Positions 1 through 8,919 of a stretch of 64,000 nucleotides of DNA are shown piece by piece. This DNA is from Neisseria mucosa. Lineage in GTDB: Bacteria; Pseudomonadota; Gammaproteobacteria; Burkholderiales; Neisseriaceae. The notes beneath the pieces are model-generated. The model worked only from the letters and a program-made list of their open reading frames with translations. It searched no databases and had not been told where the DNA came from. Within the stretch, counting starts at the first letter, position 1; each line of letters begins with the position of its first letter. The stretch is taken from assembly GCF_003044445.1 (NCBI RefSeq), contig NZ_POWX01000006.1, positions 1-64,000 of the forward strand, in the 5' to 3' direction. The position numbers and the translations under genes are program-made.

Positions 1-1
1 A

Positions 2-154
2 ATCGCCCAAAGTTTCGATGAACAAAAAGTCTGCCGCGTGTTGTTAGACGGAGGATTGCTGAAATACAACCACAAAAACAAAGGCTACCAACACCAGCGC
101 AAAGGTAGCGGCTGGTTTTATGTGCTGACCCCAAATATGGAACTGGACGACTGA
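2..154 (+). CDS. C-terminal end of a probable mobile-element replication protein (partial)
   Basis: Only the last 50 codons are present and the frame is open from the left edge to the TGA at 152-154. The visible peptide begins IAQSFDEQKVCRVLLDGG and ends YVLTPNMELDD, with a Lys/His-rich stretch between. A helix ending in an LLDGGLL-type turn, then basic residues and a terminal W-F-Y-V-L strand, is the kind of small winged-helix tail found at the C-terminus of DUF927/primase-helicase proteins of prophages and satellites. That assignment is from memory of the fold and is tentative. The context supports it: a terminator follows directly, then a long gene-free region with iteron-like repeats. The gene body lies outside the window. 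Confidence 0.45.
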   Translation: MAQSFDEQKVCRVLLDGGLLKYNHKNKGYQHQRKGSGWFYVLTPNMELDD

Positions 155-186
155 CCGTTTGCATGGGGTTAATTCAAAACGCCCAC

Positions 187-222
187 CAAGCCCGCCATGA
201 CTGATACAGGCGGGCTTTTTTA
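187..222 (+). terminator. Rho-independent terminator after the partial replication gene
   Basis: AAGCCCGCC (188-196) pairs with GGCGGGCTT (209-217) across a 12-base loop and is followed by a T run to 221. It is a plain GC hairpin without uptake sequence, unlike most terminators in this window, which fits a gene of foreign origin. Confidence 0.8.
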
Positions 223-577
223 CGCCCATTACTTCAGGCAAATCATTCGATACGCCATAAAATCAACAGCAAGCCCCAAATTCTCGAAAATTAGGGCTAT
301 TCAGCCCCTACCTAATACCAATCCATACCCAAACGGCAAAACGCGCTTACAGCGCAATTACGCCCTGTTTCCGCTATGACCGACAAAGACAGACGAGAGA
401 TAAATAATTTCAAGACCAATACGCGCGCGCAATCATAAGAATACAGCCATGTTTCTTAACGTTTTTTATACCAATACGCGCGTAATAATGCAGCCCCTTG
501 AATTTTTAGAGCCCATAAAAAGGAAAGAAGACCAAGACACGCGAAAAGATAAAACCCTATGCGCGAGACAAAATCAC
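223..577. other. Gene-free stretch between the partial replication gene and the octamer cluster
   Basis: No convincing coding region is visible. The 13-mer ACCAATACGCGCG occurs twice in direct orientation (415-427 and 470-482). Two tiny frames open with ATG at 376 (20 codons) and 489 (44 codons), but I see no good ribosome binding site or recognisable product for either. Base composition becomes A-rich toward the repeat cluster. Confidence 0.4.
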
Positions 578-832
578 TTGTTACCTTTGTTACCACAAAA
601 CTTAACATTTATAACTATATGAATATCAATATAAAAATAAAGAAAAAACGGTAACAAATGAACATAAATTTACTTGTTACCGATTTGTTACCACTTGTTA
701 CCCTTTTATATTCATATAGTTACGCTTAAAAAACAGGAGTGGTAACAAACGGTAACAAGGTTAAGATATGTGTTTTGTTACCACGAAAGCCATGACTGGT
801 AAGCCTTTCAGCCATTGGTAACAAGGTAACAA
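578..832. repeat. Iteron-like cluster of the octamer GGTAACAA, both orientations
   Basis: Eleven exact copies of GGTAACAA or its complement TTGTTACC occur in 255 bases. TTGTTACC is at 578, 587, 674, 685, 695 and 775. GGTAACAA is at 650, 741, 751, 817 and 825. Copies within a group are 8 to 11 bases apart, about one helical turn. The groups flank an A/T-rich segment (about 600-648) and a 15-bp inverted repeat. Phased short repeats beside an AT-rich segment downstream of a replication-type gene are the layout of origins in P4-like satellites and staphylococcal pathogenicity islands. The origin function is inferred; the repeats are seen directly. Confidence 0.6.
612..722. repeat. 15-bp perfect inverted repeat inside the octamer cluster
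   Basis: TAACTATATGAATAT (612-626) is perfectly complementary to 708-722. The 81 bases between the arms hold four of the octamers. The arms are too far apart for an ordinary terminator; a dimeric protein site or cruciform is more likely. Confidence 0.6.
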
Positions 833-1390
833 ACGATTTTTGCGTTTTTTTGTGTATATACGCTTTTTTTGTGTGGGCGCATGACCGACAGAGCCGATAC
901 AAACAAAAGTCGTCCGAAAGGCAATATCGGACGGCTGGAAAAATAGAGCAAACACCAGCCCACAAGACGGCGCGTGATTGCTGGTGTTACAATCCGACCA
1001 TATTTCACAGCTTGGCAGAAATACCACAAAACACCCCTGAAAAATTTTGACTTATGCAAATTTACGGTATTTTTTACGGTATTATTGATTTATTTAAAAA
1101 TAAAATATATTTAAATCAACATGATATGCTTCCATTTTGAGCCCTGGCTTATTTTTTTGTCTATCGCAGTCTAACACCGTAAACTAAAACCAAGATGGAC
1201 AGGGTTTTCAGACGGTGTCGGTATCTGTAAATCATATAATCCTGTCTGTTTCCGCCTAATTTAATTAACCATTTTCAGGGGTATGATTGAGGGTTTCTGA
1301 AATACCTCCAAAAATATATCCACCAATATGCCTCTGAATGTCCGCCAATAAAGTAATCACGGGTTAGAGTTGTATCTAAATGAAATCTTT
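833..1390. other. AT-rich gene-free stretch with several small inverted repeats
   Basis: No supported gene; the overlapping minus-strand frames here have no family resemblance. Visible structure: CGTCCGA (911-917) pairs with TCGGACG (927-933). AACACCAGC (951-959) pairs with GCTGGTGTT (980-988). TTTACGGTATT occurs twice in tandem (1061-1071 and 1073-1083). TTGATTTA (1085-1092) pairs with TAAATCAA (1112-1119). These are the types of sites expected near the end of an integrated element, but no attachment core could be defined without the other end. Confidence 0.35.
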
Positions 1391-1497
1391 TATAGTGGAT
1401 TAAATTTAAACCAGTACGGCGTTGCCTCGCCTTGCCGTACTATCTGTACTGTCTGCGGCTTCGTCGCCTTGTCCTGATTTAAATTTAATCCACTATA
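1391..1497. repeat. Correia repeat element, short form (copy 1)
   Basis: A 107-bp element with terminal inverted repeats TATAGTGGATTAAATTTAAA and its complement. The conserved interior contains CAGTACGGCGTTGCCTCGCC and the TGTACTGTCTGCGGCTTCG block. This is the internally deleted class of Correia element, a non-autonomous MITE of Neisseria. Confidence 0.92.
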
Positions 1498-1565
1498 ATT
1501 TCAGAACATTGTTAGGCTTTTCAACTTAATTTGTCTTTCTTGTCTTCTGATGCGGCAGATATGGA

Positions 1566-1613
1566 AAAGGTCGTCTGAAAACCACTTTTCATGGTTTTCA
1601 GACGACCTTTTAT
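1566..1613. terminator. Uptake-sequence inverted pair, terminator of rimP-nusA-infB
   Basis: AGGTCGTCTGAA (1568-1579) and its complement TTCAGACGACCT (1597-1608) form a hairpin with A and T runs on its flanks. It lies just beyond the infB stop and can serve that minus-strand operon. Confidence 0.8.
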
Positions 1614-1626
1614 TTACAACGGCAAA

Positions 1627-4533
1627 TTACAGCGAACGGGCGACTTCGACGATGTCGAAGCATTCCAGCTGGTCGCCTTCCATAATTTCGTTGTAGCCTT
1701 TGATCATCAAGCCGCACTCGAAGCCCATGCGGACTTCTTTGACGTCGTCTTTGTAGCGTTTCAAAGAAGACAGTTCGCCGGTGTGGATGACCACGTTGTT
1801 GCGGATGAGGCGGATATGCGAATCGCGTTTGACCACGCCGTCGGTAACCATACAGCCTGCAATGTTGCCGACTTTGGATACGCTGATGACCTGACGGATT
1901 TCGACCATACCGGTAATCTGCTCTTTCTCTTCCGGCGCCAGCATGCCGCTCATGGCTGCTTTGACGTCGTCAATGGCATCATAAATGATGTTGTAGTAGC
2001 GGATTTCCACGTTTTCATTTTCGGCAAGCTTGCGCGAAGAAGCATCTGCACGCACGTTAAAGCCGATGATGAACGCGCCTGAAGCGATGGCAAGGTTGAC
2101 GTCCGATTCGGTAATGCCGCCCACGCCGCTGTGCAATACGTTCACTTTCACTTCGTCGGTGGACAGTTTTTTCAGGCTGCCCGCCAGAGCTTCGTAAGAA
2201 CCTTGTACGTCTGCTTTGATGATGACTGACAAGGATTGGGCTTGGTTTTCGCCCATGTTGTTGAACATATTTTCCAGCTTCGCCGCCTGCTGTTTGGCAA
2301 GGCGCACGTCGCGGTATTTGCCTTGACGGAAGAGCGCGATTTCGCGGGCTTTTTTCTCGTCCGCCAACACCATTGCATCTTCACCTGCGTTCGGTACGTC
2401 GGACAAGCCGAGGATTTCGACCGGAATAGACGGGCCTGCTTCGTTGACGGCTTTGCCGTTTTCATCAACCATCGCACGGATTTTACCGAACGCGGTACCG
2501 GCAAGCAGCATATCGCCTTTTTTCAGCGTACCGCTTTGCACCAAGAGGGTAGCGACCGCGCCGCGTCCTTTGTCCAGACGGGCTTCGACGATGATACCTT
2601 TCGCGGGCGCATCGACAGGGGCGGTCAGTTCCAAGACCTCTGCTTCAAGCAATACGGCTTCGAGCAATGCGTCGATATTGATGCCTTTTTTGGCGGATAC
2701 GTCGATAAATTGCACATCGCCGCCCCATTCATCCGGCACGACTTCGTGTGCGGTCAACTCTTGGCGGATACGCTCAGGGTTGGCGGCTTCTTTATCAATC
2801 TTGTTCACAGCAACCACCATAGGCACGCCCGCTGCTTTAGCGTGGGCAATGGCTTCGATGGTTTGCGGCATCACGCCGTCGTCGGCTGCGACCACGAGAA
2901 TCACGATGTCGGTTGCTTTCGCACCGCGCGCGCGCATGGCAGTAAACGCTTCGTGACCCGGAGTATCCAAGAAAGTAATCACACCGCGCGGGGTTTCAAC
3001 GTGGTATGCACCGATGTGCTGGGTAATACCGCCCGCTTCGCCTTGTACCACTTTGGCGCGGCGGATGTAGTCCAGCAGCGAGGTTTTACCGTGGTCGACG
3101 TGACCCATGACGGTAACCACCGGCGGACGCGGCAATGCTTCGGCTTCGGCTGCTTCTGCGCCTTCATCCAAGAATGCTTCGGGATCGTCGGCGGCGGCAG
3201 GTTTGCCGATATGGCCAAGCTCTTCCACCACAATCAGGGCGGTGTCTTGGTCGATGGATTGGTTGATGGTCACCATCATGCCCATTTTCATCAGGGCTTT
3301 GACCACTTCCACGCCTTTGACTGCCATTTTGTGCGCCAAATCGGCAACGGTAATGGTTTCAGGAACCAAGACTTCGTGTACGACAGGCTCGGTCGGCGCT
3401 TGGAAAGCATGTTGGTTCGGCTCGAGTTTCAGCTTTTTGCCTTTCTTGCCGCCGCGTACGCGCTCATCGTCGCCGTTGCGGGCATTACGGTCGCGGCCGC
3501 CTTTACCGCCTTTACCTTTGGCGTTACGGCTTTGGTTGTCATCGTCGCGGTTGTGACGGTCTTCTTTTTTCGCACGTGCAGGGTTGGCGGCTTTGTTGTC
3601 GGCAGGTGCGGCTTTGGCTTTTTCAGCAGGTTTGCGTTGCTCACCGGCTTTGGCTTCGGCTGCGGGTTTGGCTTGTTGGTCTGCCTGTTGTTTCATGGCT
3701 TCGCGGCGCGCCTGACGCTCTTGTTTTTCTTTCAACAAGGCTTCCTGATGGGCGCGCAAAGCGGCGGCGCGGCGTGCTTCTTCGTCGCGTTGCGCTTGCT
3801 CTTCCGCGCTGACCACAGGTTGCGGAGCGGCTGGAGCAGCGGGTTTTGCTGCTTTTTTCGCATCTTTGCCTTTATTGCCTTTGTCTTGTTTAGGCTTGGT
3901 TTTGCCTTCGGCAGGTTTTTCAGACGACCTTTGAGCAGGTTTGTCTTCAGCCTGAACTGCTTGTGCAGCAGGTTCTGCCGGTTTGTCATCGGCTTTGTTT
4001 TCAACGGCTTGGACTTCGACAGTTTTTTCAGCCGCTTCAACAGGTTTCGCTTCTTCCGCTTTAGCCTTAGGCTCGGATTTAGCAGCCTTGGCAGCTTTCA
4101 GTTTCGCAGCTTCTGCTTCGGCTTTTGCGCGCGCTTCGGCACGGGCTGCGGCTTCTGCTTCAGCTTTTGCCTGTTCTTCAGCTTGGTCTTTCGCTTCTGC
4201 CTGCTCGGCTTTTTGCGCCTCAGCTACTGCTTTAGCTTTCGCTTCGGCGGCAAGCTCTTCCGGCGAAGGAATCGTTACGGCGCGGCCGCGTTTGCGTTCG
4301 ACTTTGACGCCGCCGACGGTGCTGACTTCGGTTTTTTTGCGGCGGATGCTGATGGTTCCGCTGTCATTGCCGTTTTTCTTTTTCAGATAAGCGTTCAGCA
4401 GTTGCTTGTCGTCCAGCGTCAGGGAATCGCTGCCGCTGTTTTTATTGACGCCGGCTTCTTTCAGTTGTTTCAACAAATCATCGACGGGGCGTTTCAGTTC
4501 GGCGGCAAATTGTTCTACGGTTGTGTTACTCAT
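1627..4533 (-). CDS. infB: Translation initiation factor IF-2
   Basis: IF-2 is the GTPase that brings fMet-tRNA to the 30S subunit and promotes 70S joining. The protein is 968 residues. It opens with a small IF2-N domain ([13 protein letters not shown]), followed by a long Ala/Lys/Glu-rich linker to about residue 370. The G domain carries GHVDHGKT near residue 474, DTPGHE and NKID, and beta-barrel and C2 domains follow. The start at 4533 has a GGGGG ribosome binding site 6 bases upstream and matches the family N-terminus. An in-frame ATG at 4545 overlaps the nusA stop (TAATG) and would add four residues by coupled translation. It is last in rimP-nusA-infB. An uptake sequence sits inside the linker near 3927. 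Confidence 0.97.
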   Translation of the reverse strand: MSNTTVEQFAAELKRPVDDLLKQLKEAGVNKNSGSDSLTLDDKQLLNAYLKKKNGNDSGTISIRRKKTEVSTVGGVKVERKRGRAVTIPSPEELAAEAKAKAVAEAQKAEQAEAKDQAEEQAKAEAEAAARAEARAKAEAEAAKLKAAKAAKSEPKAKAEEAKPVEAAEKTVEVQAVENKADDKPAEPAAQAVQAEDKPAQRSSEKPAEGKTKPKQDKGNKGKDAKKAAKPAAPAAPQPVVSAEEQAQRDEEARRAAALRAHQEALLKEKQERQARREAMKQQADQQAKPAAEAKAGEQRKPAEKAKAAPADNKAANPARAKKEDRHNRDDDNQSRNAKGKGGKGGRDRNARNGDDERVRGGKKGKKLKLEPNQHAFQAPTEPVVHEVLVPETITVADLAHKMAVKGVEVVKALMKMGMMVTINQSIDQDTALIVVEELGHIGKPAAADDPEAFLDEGAEAAEAEALPRPPVVTVMGHVDHGKTSLLDYIRRAKVVQGEAGGITQHIGAYHVETPRGVITFLDTPGHEAFTAMRARGAKATDIVILVVAADDGVMPQTIEAIAHAKAAGVPMVVAVNKIDKEAANPERIRQELTAHEVVPDEWGGDVQFIDVSAKKGINIDALLEAVLLEAEVLELTAPVDAPAKGIIVEARLDKGRGAVATLLVQSGTLKKGDMLLAGTAFGKIRAMVDENGKAVNEAGPSIPVEILGLSDVPNAGEDAMVLADEKKAREIALFRQGKYRDVRLAKQQAAKLENMFNNMGENQAQSLSVIIKADVQGSYEALAGSLKKLSTDEVKVNVLHSGVGGITESDVNLAIASGAFIIGFNVRADASSRKLAENENVEIRYYNIIYDAIDDVKAAMSGMLAPEEKEQITGMVEIRQVISVSKVGNIAGCMVTDGVVKRDSHIRLIRNNVVIHTGELSSLKRYKDDVKEVRMGFECGLMIKGYNEIMEGDQLECFDIVEVARSL

Positions 4534-4544
4534 CTGTACCCCCA

Positions 4545-6047
4545 TTAGTTCTCTTCGGTAAACCAGTGTTCACGGGCGGCAAGAATCACTTTTTTCGCCG
4601 CTTCTTCATCTACACCGGTTATTTCAATCAGTTCGTCAACGGCAAGTTCCGCCAAATCGTCGCGTGTGGTTACGCCGGCTTCAGCCAGTTTGCGGAGCAT
4701 ATCGGAATCTACGCCGTCCAAATTGCGCATGTCGTCTGAAACCTCTTCCAGCTTCTCTTCGGACGCAATCGCCATGGTCAGAATCGCATCGCGGGCGCGG
4801 TTGCGCAGGGTTTCGACGATTTCCTCATCAAAGCCTTCGATGGCGAGCAATTCGGCAGCAGGAACGTAAGCGACTTCTTCCAGCGTGGCAAAACCTTCTT
4901 CAACCAAAATATCGGCGGTTTCGTCGTCGATGTTCAGATGCGCGGTGAAGAGGTCGCGGATGGCTGCGTCTTCGGCGGCGGTGCGTTCGTCCGCTTCTTC
5001 GACGGTCATGATGTTCAACTGCCAGCCTGTCAAATCGGATGCCAAGCGCACGTTTTGACCGCCGCGGCCGATAGCAAGCGCGAGCTGGTCTTCGGCAACG
5101 ATTACGTCAACTGCGTGTTTGTCTTCGTCAATCACAATGCGGCTGACTTCGGCAGGAGACAGCGCGTTCATCACGAACTCGGCAGTTTCAGACGACCACA
5201 ACACTACATCAATGCGCTCGCCTGCCAATTCGTTGCTGACAGCGTTCACACGGGAGCCGCGCACGCCGATACAAGTGCCTTGCGGGTCGATGCGTTGGTC
5301 GTTGGCTTTGACCGCCACTTTCGCACGTTGGCCCGGGTCGCGCGCCACTTCGCGGATTTCCAACAAGCCGTCTGCAATTTCAGGCACTTCCATTTCGTAC
5401 AGCTTCGCAAGGAAATCGCCCGAGGTACGGCTGAGGATAACTTGTTTGCGGCCGGTGTTGCCGATTTCGTCCACACGCAAAAACAGCGCGCGGATACGGT
5501 CGCCGCCGCGGAAGTTTTCGCGCGGAATCATCTGTTCGCGCGGAATCAGCGCGTCCAGTTTGCCCGGAACGACTTCGACGATGATGCCGTGGCGTTCTAC
5601 GCGTTTTACCGTACCGGAAACGATGTCTTCCTTAACGGCAAGAAACTCGTTCAGATTTTGCTCGCGCTCGGCATCGCGGATGCGTTGCAGGATGATTTGT
5701 TTGGCAGTTTGCGCGGCTTGGCGGCCAAAGCCTTCGTTCGGCAGCGTTTCTTCGTAGTAGTCGCCGATTTGAATGTCGGTACCCGGAATTTCTTCTTGGA
5801 TTTCTTCGATGGTTTTTTCCAGGTCGGGATAGGTGTAATCCTCGTCGGCAACAATCAGCCAGCGGCGGTAAGTATGATATTCGCCGGTATCGCGGTCGAT
5901 TTCGACGCGCACATCCATATGCTCGCGGTCGGCTTTTTTCTTGGCTGCGGTAGAAAGGGCGAATTCCAATGCTTGGAACACCACTTCCGCTTCAACGTTT
6001 TTCTCGCTTGCCAACGCTTCGGCAAGTTGCAACATTTCGCGACTCAT
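4545..6047 (-). CDS. nusA: Transcription termination/antitermination factor NusA
   Basis: NusA binds RNA polymerase and modulates pausing, intrinsic termination and antitermination. The 500-residue protein has the N-terminal polymerase-binding domain (to about 125), an S1 domain containing [16 protein letters not shown], and two KH domains with [10 protein letters not shown] and the [12 protein letters not shown] loop. The C-terminal acidic part holds two helix-hairpin-helix repeats ending [16 protein letters not shown]. The start follows GGAGA at a good distance. Its stop overlaps an alternative infB start, so translation of the two may be coupled. The order rimP-nusA-infB is the widespread bacterial one. 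Confidence 0.97.
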   Translation of the reverse strand: MSREMLQLAEALASEKNVEAEVVFQALEFALSTAAKKKADREHMDVRVEIDRDTGEYHTYRRWLIVADEDYTYPDLEKTIEEIQEEIPGTDIQIGDYYEETLPNEGFGRQAAQTAKQIILQRIRDAEREQNLNEFLAVKEDIVSGTVKRVERHGIIVEVVPGKLDALIPREQMIPRENFRGGDRIRALFLRVDEIGNTGRKQVILSRTSGDFLAKLYEMEVPEIADGLLEIREVARDPGQRAKVAVKANDQRIDPQGTCIGVRGSRVNAVSNELAGERIDVVLWSSETAEFVMNALSPAEVSRIVIDEDKHAVDVIVAEDQLALAIGRGGQNVRLASDLTGWQLNIMTVEEADERTAAEDAAIRDLFTAHLNIDDETADILVEEGFATLEEVAYVPAAELLAIEGFDEEIVETLRNRARDAILTMAIASEEKLEEVSDDMRNLDGVDSDMLRKLAEAGVTTRDDLAELAVDELIEITGVDEEAAKKVILAAREHWFTEEN

Positions 6048-6072
6048 TTTTGAGAATCTCCAATATCAAGTT

Positions 6073-6504
6073 TTAAAATTTAAATTCGGGGCGCAGGCGG
6101 GCTTTATCGATATTATCTAAGCCGATTTGCGCGGTTTTGCCGTCGAAAGAGAGCGTTACGGTATCGTTTTCACAACCCTCAATGCGGCCGATAAAATTCT
6201 TTTGTCCGTCAACCGGCAGGCGGGTTTTGATTTTTGCCTGCTGTCCTGCAAAGCGCACGAAATCGGTGGCTTTTTTCAGCGGTCGGTCAAGGCCGGGGCT
6301 GGAAATTTCCAGATTTTTATAATCGATGTCTTCCACCATAAACACGCGGCTCAAATGATTGCTGACGGTCGCGCAGTCTTCGACGGTAATACCGCCTTCT
6401 TTATCGATGAACACGCGCAGCGTGCCTTGTGCGGTCAGCTCGAAATCGACCAGTTCGTAGCCCAAACCCGGCAGGGTTTTTTCGAGAATTGTTTGAATAT
6501 CCAT
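6073..6504 (-). CDS. rimP: Ribosome maturation factor RimP
   Basis: RimP assists 30S subunit maturation. The protein is 143 residues from [20 protein letters not shown]. It has the N-terminal alpha/beta domain with the conserved [11 protein letters not shown] segment and a C-terminal SH3-like barrel. I chose 6504 rather than the longer frame starting at 6528. A GGGAG ribosome binding site lies 6 bases before it, and the family begins at this Met. The eight extra upstream codons would run into the hairpin of the leader. Confidence 0.95.
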   Translation of the reverse strand: MDIQTILEKTLPGLGYELVDFELTAQGTLRVFIDKEGGITVEDCATVSNHLSRVFMVEDIDYKNLEISSPGLDRPLKKATDFVRFAGQQAKIKTRLPVDGQKNFIGRIEGCENDTVTLSFDGKTAQIGLDNIDKARLRPEFKF

Positions 6505-6525
6505 GAATCTCCCAGAGTACATAAA

Positions 6526-6554
6526 CAAAAAAATGGCCCGGTGGCCATTTTTCG
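6526..6554 (-). terminator. Hairpin plus U-run in the rimP-nusA-infB leader
   Basis: On the minus strand AAATGGCC pairs with GGCCATTT across a short loop and runs into seven T residues. It lies about 20 bases upstream of the rimP start and downstream of the -10 box at 6576-6581, so transcripts must read through it. This is consistent with an attenuator in the nusA leader, possibly part of NusA autoregulation; that role is inferred. Confidence 0.55.
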
Positions 6555-6575
6555 TCGGAGTTGAAAAATTGGCTT

Positions 6576-6604
6576 ATTATAACCGCTTTCCACTCAAAAG
6601 AAAA
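6576..6604 (-). promoter_or_regulatory. Probable promoter of rimP-nusA-infB
   Basis: A perfect TATAAT reads on the minus strand (plus-strand 6576-6581). The -35 region at normal spacing is T-rich and matches the consensus poorly. Confidence 0.45.
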
Positions 6605-6858
6605 GCGTTGATTTATCGCGGCTTTTTTCAGACGACCTCATAGAATGAATACGTCGGATTGCATAAAGTAAAACTTAAAATTGTTGACAAAAACAGTCGT
6701 CTGAAAAATGACTGTTCAAACTTACCCCTTGATAATCATCATATTATTTTCAACAATTCTTTTTCAGACGATTCCATTTTCCTTCCATACGGCTTGCACG
6801 AAGCACGCCGTCATTCTAAAATCCAAAGCTGTTATCATCGAAACAAAAAGGCATTGCC

Positions 6859-7965
6859 ATGTCCGCCAGCACCATCTACAACTTTTCCGCAGGCCCCGCC
6901 GTCCTGCCCGAAGCCGTACTGCGTACCGCGCAGCAAGAAATGCTCGACTACAACGGCACAGGCTTTCCCGTCATGGCGATGAGCCACCGCTCGGAAATGT
7001 TCCTCAGCATCCTCCATCACGCCGAACAAGACCTGCGTACGCTACTGAACATTCCCTCAAACTACAAAATCCTGTTCCTGCAAGGCGGCGCGACCACGCA
7101 ATTCAACATGGTTGCGATGAACTTGGCGCATGGCTTCCCGTCCGCCGACGCAGTGATAACGGGCAACTGGAGCCGCATTGCTTACGAACAAATGAGCCGT
7201 CTGACCGATGCCGAAATCCGACTGGCGGCACACGGCGGCGAACAATTCGACTACACCGCCCTGCCGCCCGTCGAAACTTGGGACATAGACAAAAACTCCG
7301 CCTTCGTCCACTTCGCCATCAACGAAACCGTCAACGGCCTGCAATACCAAACCGTTCCCAAACTTTCAGACGACCTGCCGCCGCTCGTTTGCGATATGTC
7401 CAGCGAAATCCTCTCGCGCGAATTTGACGTTTCCGACTACGGGCTGATTTACGCGGGCGCACAGAAAAACATCGGCCCCGCCGGCGCGACCGTCGTCATC
7501 ATCCGCGAAGACCTGCTCGACCGCTGCCCCGACAACATCCCCGACGTCTTCAACTACCGTTCGCACATCAACCGCGACGGCATGTATAACACCCCGTCAA
7601 CCTACGCCATCTATATGTCAGGTTTAGTGTTCCGCTGGCTGCTGACGCAAGGCGGCGTGAAAAAAATCGAAGCCGTCAACAACATCAAAGCCCAAACGCT
7701 TTATGATGCCATCGACAACAGCGGCGGCTTCTACGTCAACCGAATCCGCCCCGACGCCCGCTCCAAAATGAACGTCGTTTTCCAAACCGCCTCAGCTGAA
7801 CTCGACCGCCGCTTTGTCCTCGAAGCCGAACTGCAAGGCTTGTGCCTGCTCAAAGGCTACAAAACCGTCGGCGGTATGCGCGCCAGCATCTACAACGCCA
7901 TGCCGCTCGAAGGCGTACAGGCTTTGGCAGACTTTATGAGCGATTTCCAACGGCGTTACGGCTAA
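6859..7965 (+). CDS. serC: Phosphoserine aminotransferase
   Basis: SerC converts 3-phosphohydroxypyruvate and glutamate to O-phosphoserine in serine synthesis; it can also act on the PdxB product in vitamin B6 synthesis. The 368-residue class V PLP aminotransferase has IYNFSAGPAVLPEAVL at the N-terminus and a SHRSEMF substrate loop. The PLP lysine is in YAGAQKNIGPAG, and the C-terminal GGMRASIYNAM motif is present. Length is normal for the family. AAAGG lies 8 bases before the start. An uptake sequence lies within the coding region near 7364. It is a single-gene unit ending at a terminator. Confidence 0.97.
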   Translation: MSASTIYNFSAGPAVLPEAVLRTAQQEMLDYNGTGFPVMAMSHRSEMFLSILHHAEQDLRTLLNIPSNYKILFLQGGATTQFNMVAMNLAHGFPSADAVITGNWSRIAYEQMSRLTDAEIRLAAHGGEQFDYTALPPVETWDIDKNSAFVHFAINETVNGLQYQTVPKLSDDLPPLVCDMSSEILSREFDVSDYGLIYAGAQKNIGPAGATVVIIREDLLDRCPDNIPDVFNYRSHINRDGMYNTPSTYAIYMSGLVFRWLLTQGGVKKIEAVNNIKAQTLYDAIDNSGGFYVNRIRPDARSKMNVVFQTASAELDRRFVLEAELQGLCLLKGYKTVGGMRASIYNAMPLEGVQALADFMSDFQRRYG

Positions 7966-7989
7966 GGGTTTTATTTTTATTTTTATATA

Positions 7990-8036
7990 TAAAGGTCGTC
8001 TGAAAATTTGCTGCGCTTGTTTTCAGATGACCTTTA
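7990..8036 (+). terminator. Uptake-sequence terminator after serC
   Basis: AGGTCGTCTGAAAA pairs with TTTTCAGATGACCT. The right arm has one substitution (GACGAC to GATGAC), which keeps a G-T pair in the hairpin but spoils that copy of the uptake sequence. Confidence 0.75.
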
Positions 8037-8200
8037 TATTGGATGCGGCAGATTAACGGCTTCTATTTATATAGAGTAAATTTATGTAATGATGTTGGCA
8101 CCTGTCGCATTGCTCTGCCTTTCAGCCGCATTTCCAAATATGGTTTTTCCATTCGCTTTGTGCTATAAAAACCGCTGTTTTAACTGGTTCGAAAGAAAAA

Positions 8201-8758
8201 ATGGACGCTTTACACCTTCTCACCACACGTCGTTCATCCAAAAAACTGACTGCTCCCGCGCCGAACGCAGATCAACTGGAAGCAATGCTTCAAGCCGCTA
8301 CGCAGGTTCCCGATCATGGCAATATGCGTCCGTTCCGATTCACCGTCATTCAAAGCGCGGAAGGATTGCAACGTTTCCGCGAAATTTTGTGCCGGACCGT
8401 TACCGAATTGAATTTTGGCGACGATGTTATGAGAAAGGCCGAGCGGGTGGGCAATATGGCTCCGATGGTTATCGGCGTAACTTTTGCGCCTAATCGCGAA
8501 GTGGCGAAGCCCAAACCCGAATGGGAACAGATGTTGAGCGCGGGCTGTGCCGCCTACGGGTTGCAGCTTGCCGCTTCCGCGCAGGGCTTCGACAACGTGT
8601 GGATTACGGGAATGTGGGTCAACAGCCCGCTCTTGCGCGAAGCATTCGGCTGTTCGGACAAAGACAAAATCATCGGGCTGATGATGATCGGCTCTTCTGT
8701 GGAAGAGGGGGGCGGTGCGAAAAATACCGATTTGGAACAATTCGTAACGACTTGGTAA
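8201..8758 (+). CDS. Nitroreductase family protein (YdjA-like)
   Basis: A 185-residue FMN-dependent nitroreductase of the small YdjA type, predicted to be a cytosolic dimeric NAD(P)H-dependent oxidoreductase of unknown natural substrate. The N-terminal TTRRSSKKLTAPAP holds the FMN-phosphate Arg-Arg-Ser motif. VPDHGNMRPFRF and the Gly-rich C-terminal part (GLMMIGSSVEEGGG) match the family. It stands alone between serC and a DeoR-type regulator, each with its own terminator, so no pathway can be read from its context. Confidence 0.88.
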   Translation: MDALHLLTTRRSSKKLTAPAPNADQLEAMLQAATQVPDHGNMRPFRFTVIQSAEGLQRFREILCRTVTELNFGDDVMRKAERVGNMAPMVIGVTFAPNREVAKPKPEWEQMLSAGCAAYGLQLAASAQGFDNVWITGMWVNSPLLREAFGCSDKDKIIGLMMIGSSVEEGGGAKNTDLEQFVTTW

Positions 8759-8775
8759 ACGGTTTGCAATATAAA

Positions 8776-8819
8776 CAGGTCGTCTGAAAACCGGGATTCA
8801 GGTTTTCAGACGACCTTTG
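8776..8819. terminator. Uptake-sequence terminator after the nitroreductase gene
   Basis: AGGTCGTCTGAAAACC (8777) pairs with GGTTTTCAGACGACCT (ending 8816) and is followed by a short T-rich stretch. Confidence 0.8.
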
Positions 8820-8919
8820 GTTTTGGCAAAAGCCAAATCGACGGCTGCCTTTTTCCGCTTTGGACAAAAGGCGTACAATCCGAATTCAAACGAACCGGAA
8901 CGAATGGAAACGAATCCAG

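Larger units (their letters stand above)
6505..6858. other. Divergent intergenic region between rimP and serC
   Basis: No gene. It contains the rimP leader hairpin and -10 box (listed separately). It also has isolated uptake-sequence cores near 6626, 6694 and 6762, and the serC ribosome binding site AAAGG just before 6859. The bases upstream of serC show no obvious consensus promoter. Confidence 0.5.

Noticed and set aside
197..379. 60-codon plus-strand frame after the first terminator
   Set aside because: It begins within the terminator loop and has no ribosome binding site or recognisable sequence.
578..832. CRISPR-like array
   Set aside because: The repeats are only 8 bases, occur in both orientations and are nearly adjacent, so there are no spacers.
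726..1059. Overlapping minus-strand frames of 79 to 88 codons in the left repeat region
   Set aside because: Three frames overlap in the same AT-rich DNA; none has a ribosome binding site, regular codon use or a family match.
1391..1497. Insertion sequence with transposase
   Set aside because: The 107-bp Correia elements have inverted ends but encode no protein; they are MITEs.
2236..4548. 770-codon plus-strand frame opposite infB
   Set aside because: It is the antisense shadow of infB. Its Phe/Cys/Val-rich composition reflects the complement of the Ala/Lys/Glu linker, and it has no family features.
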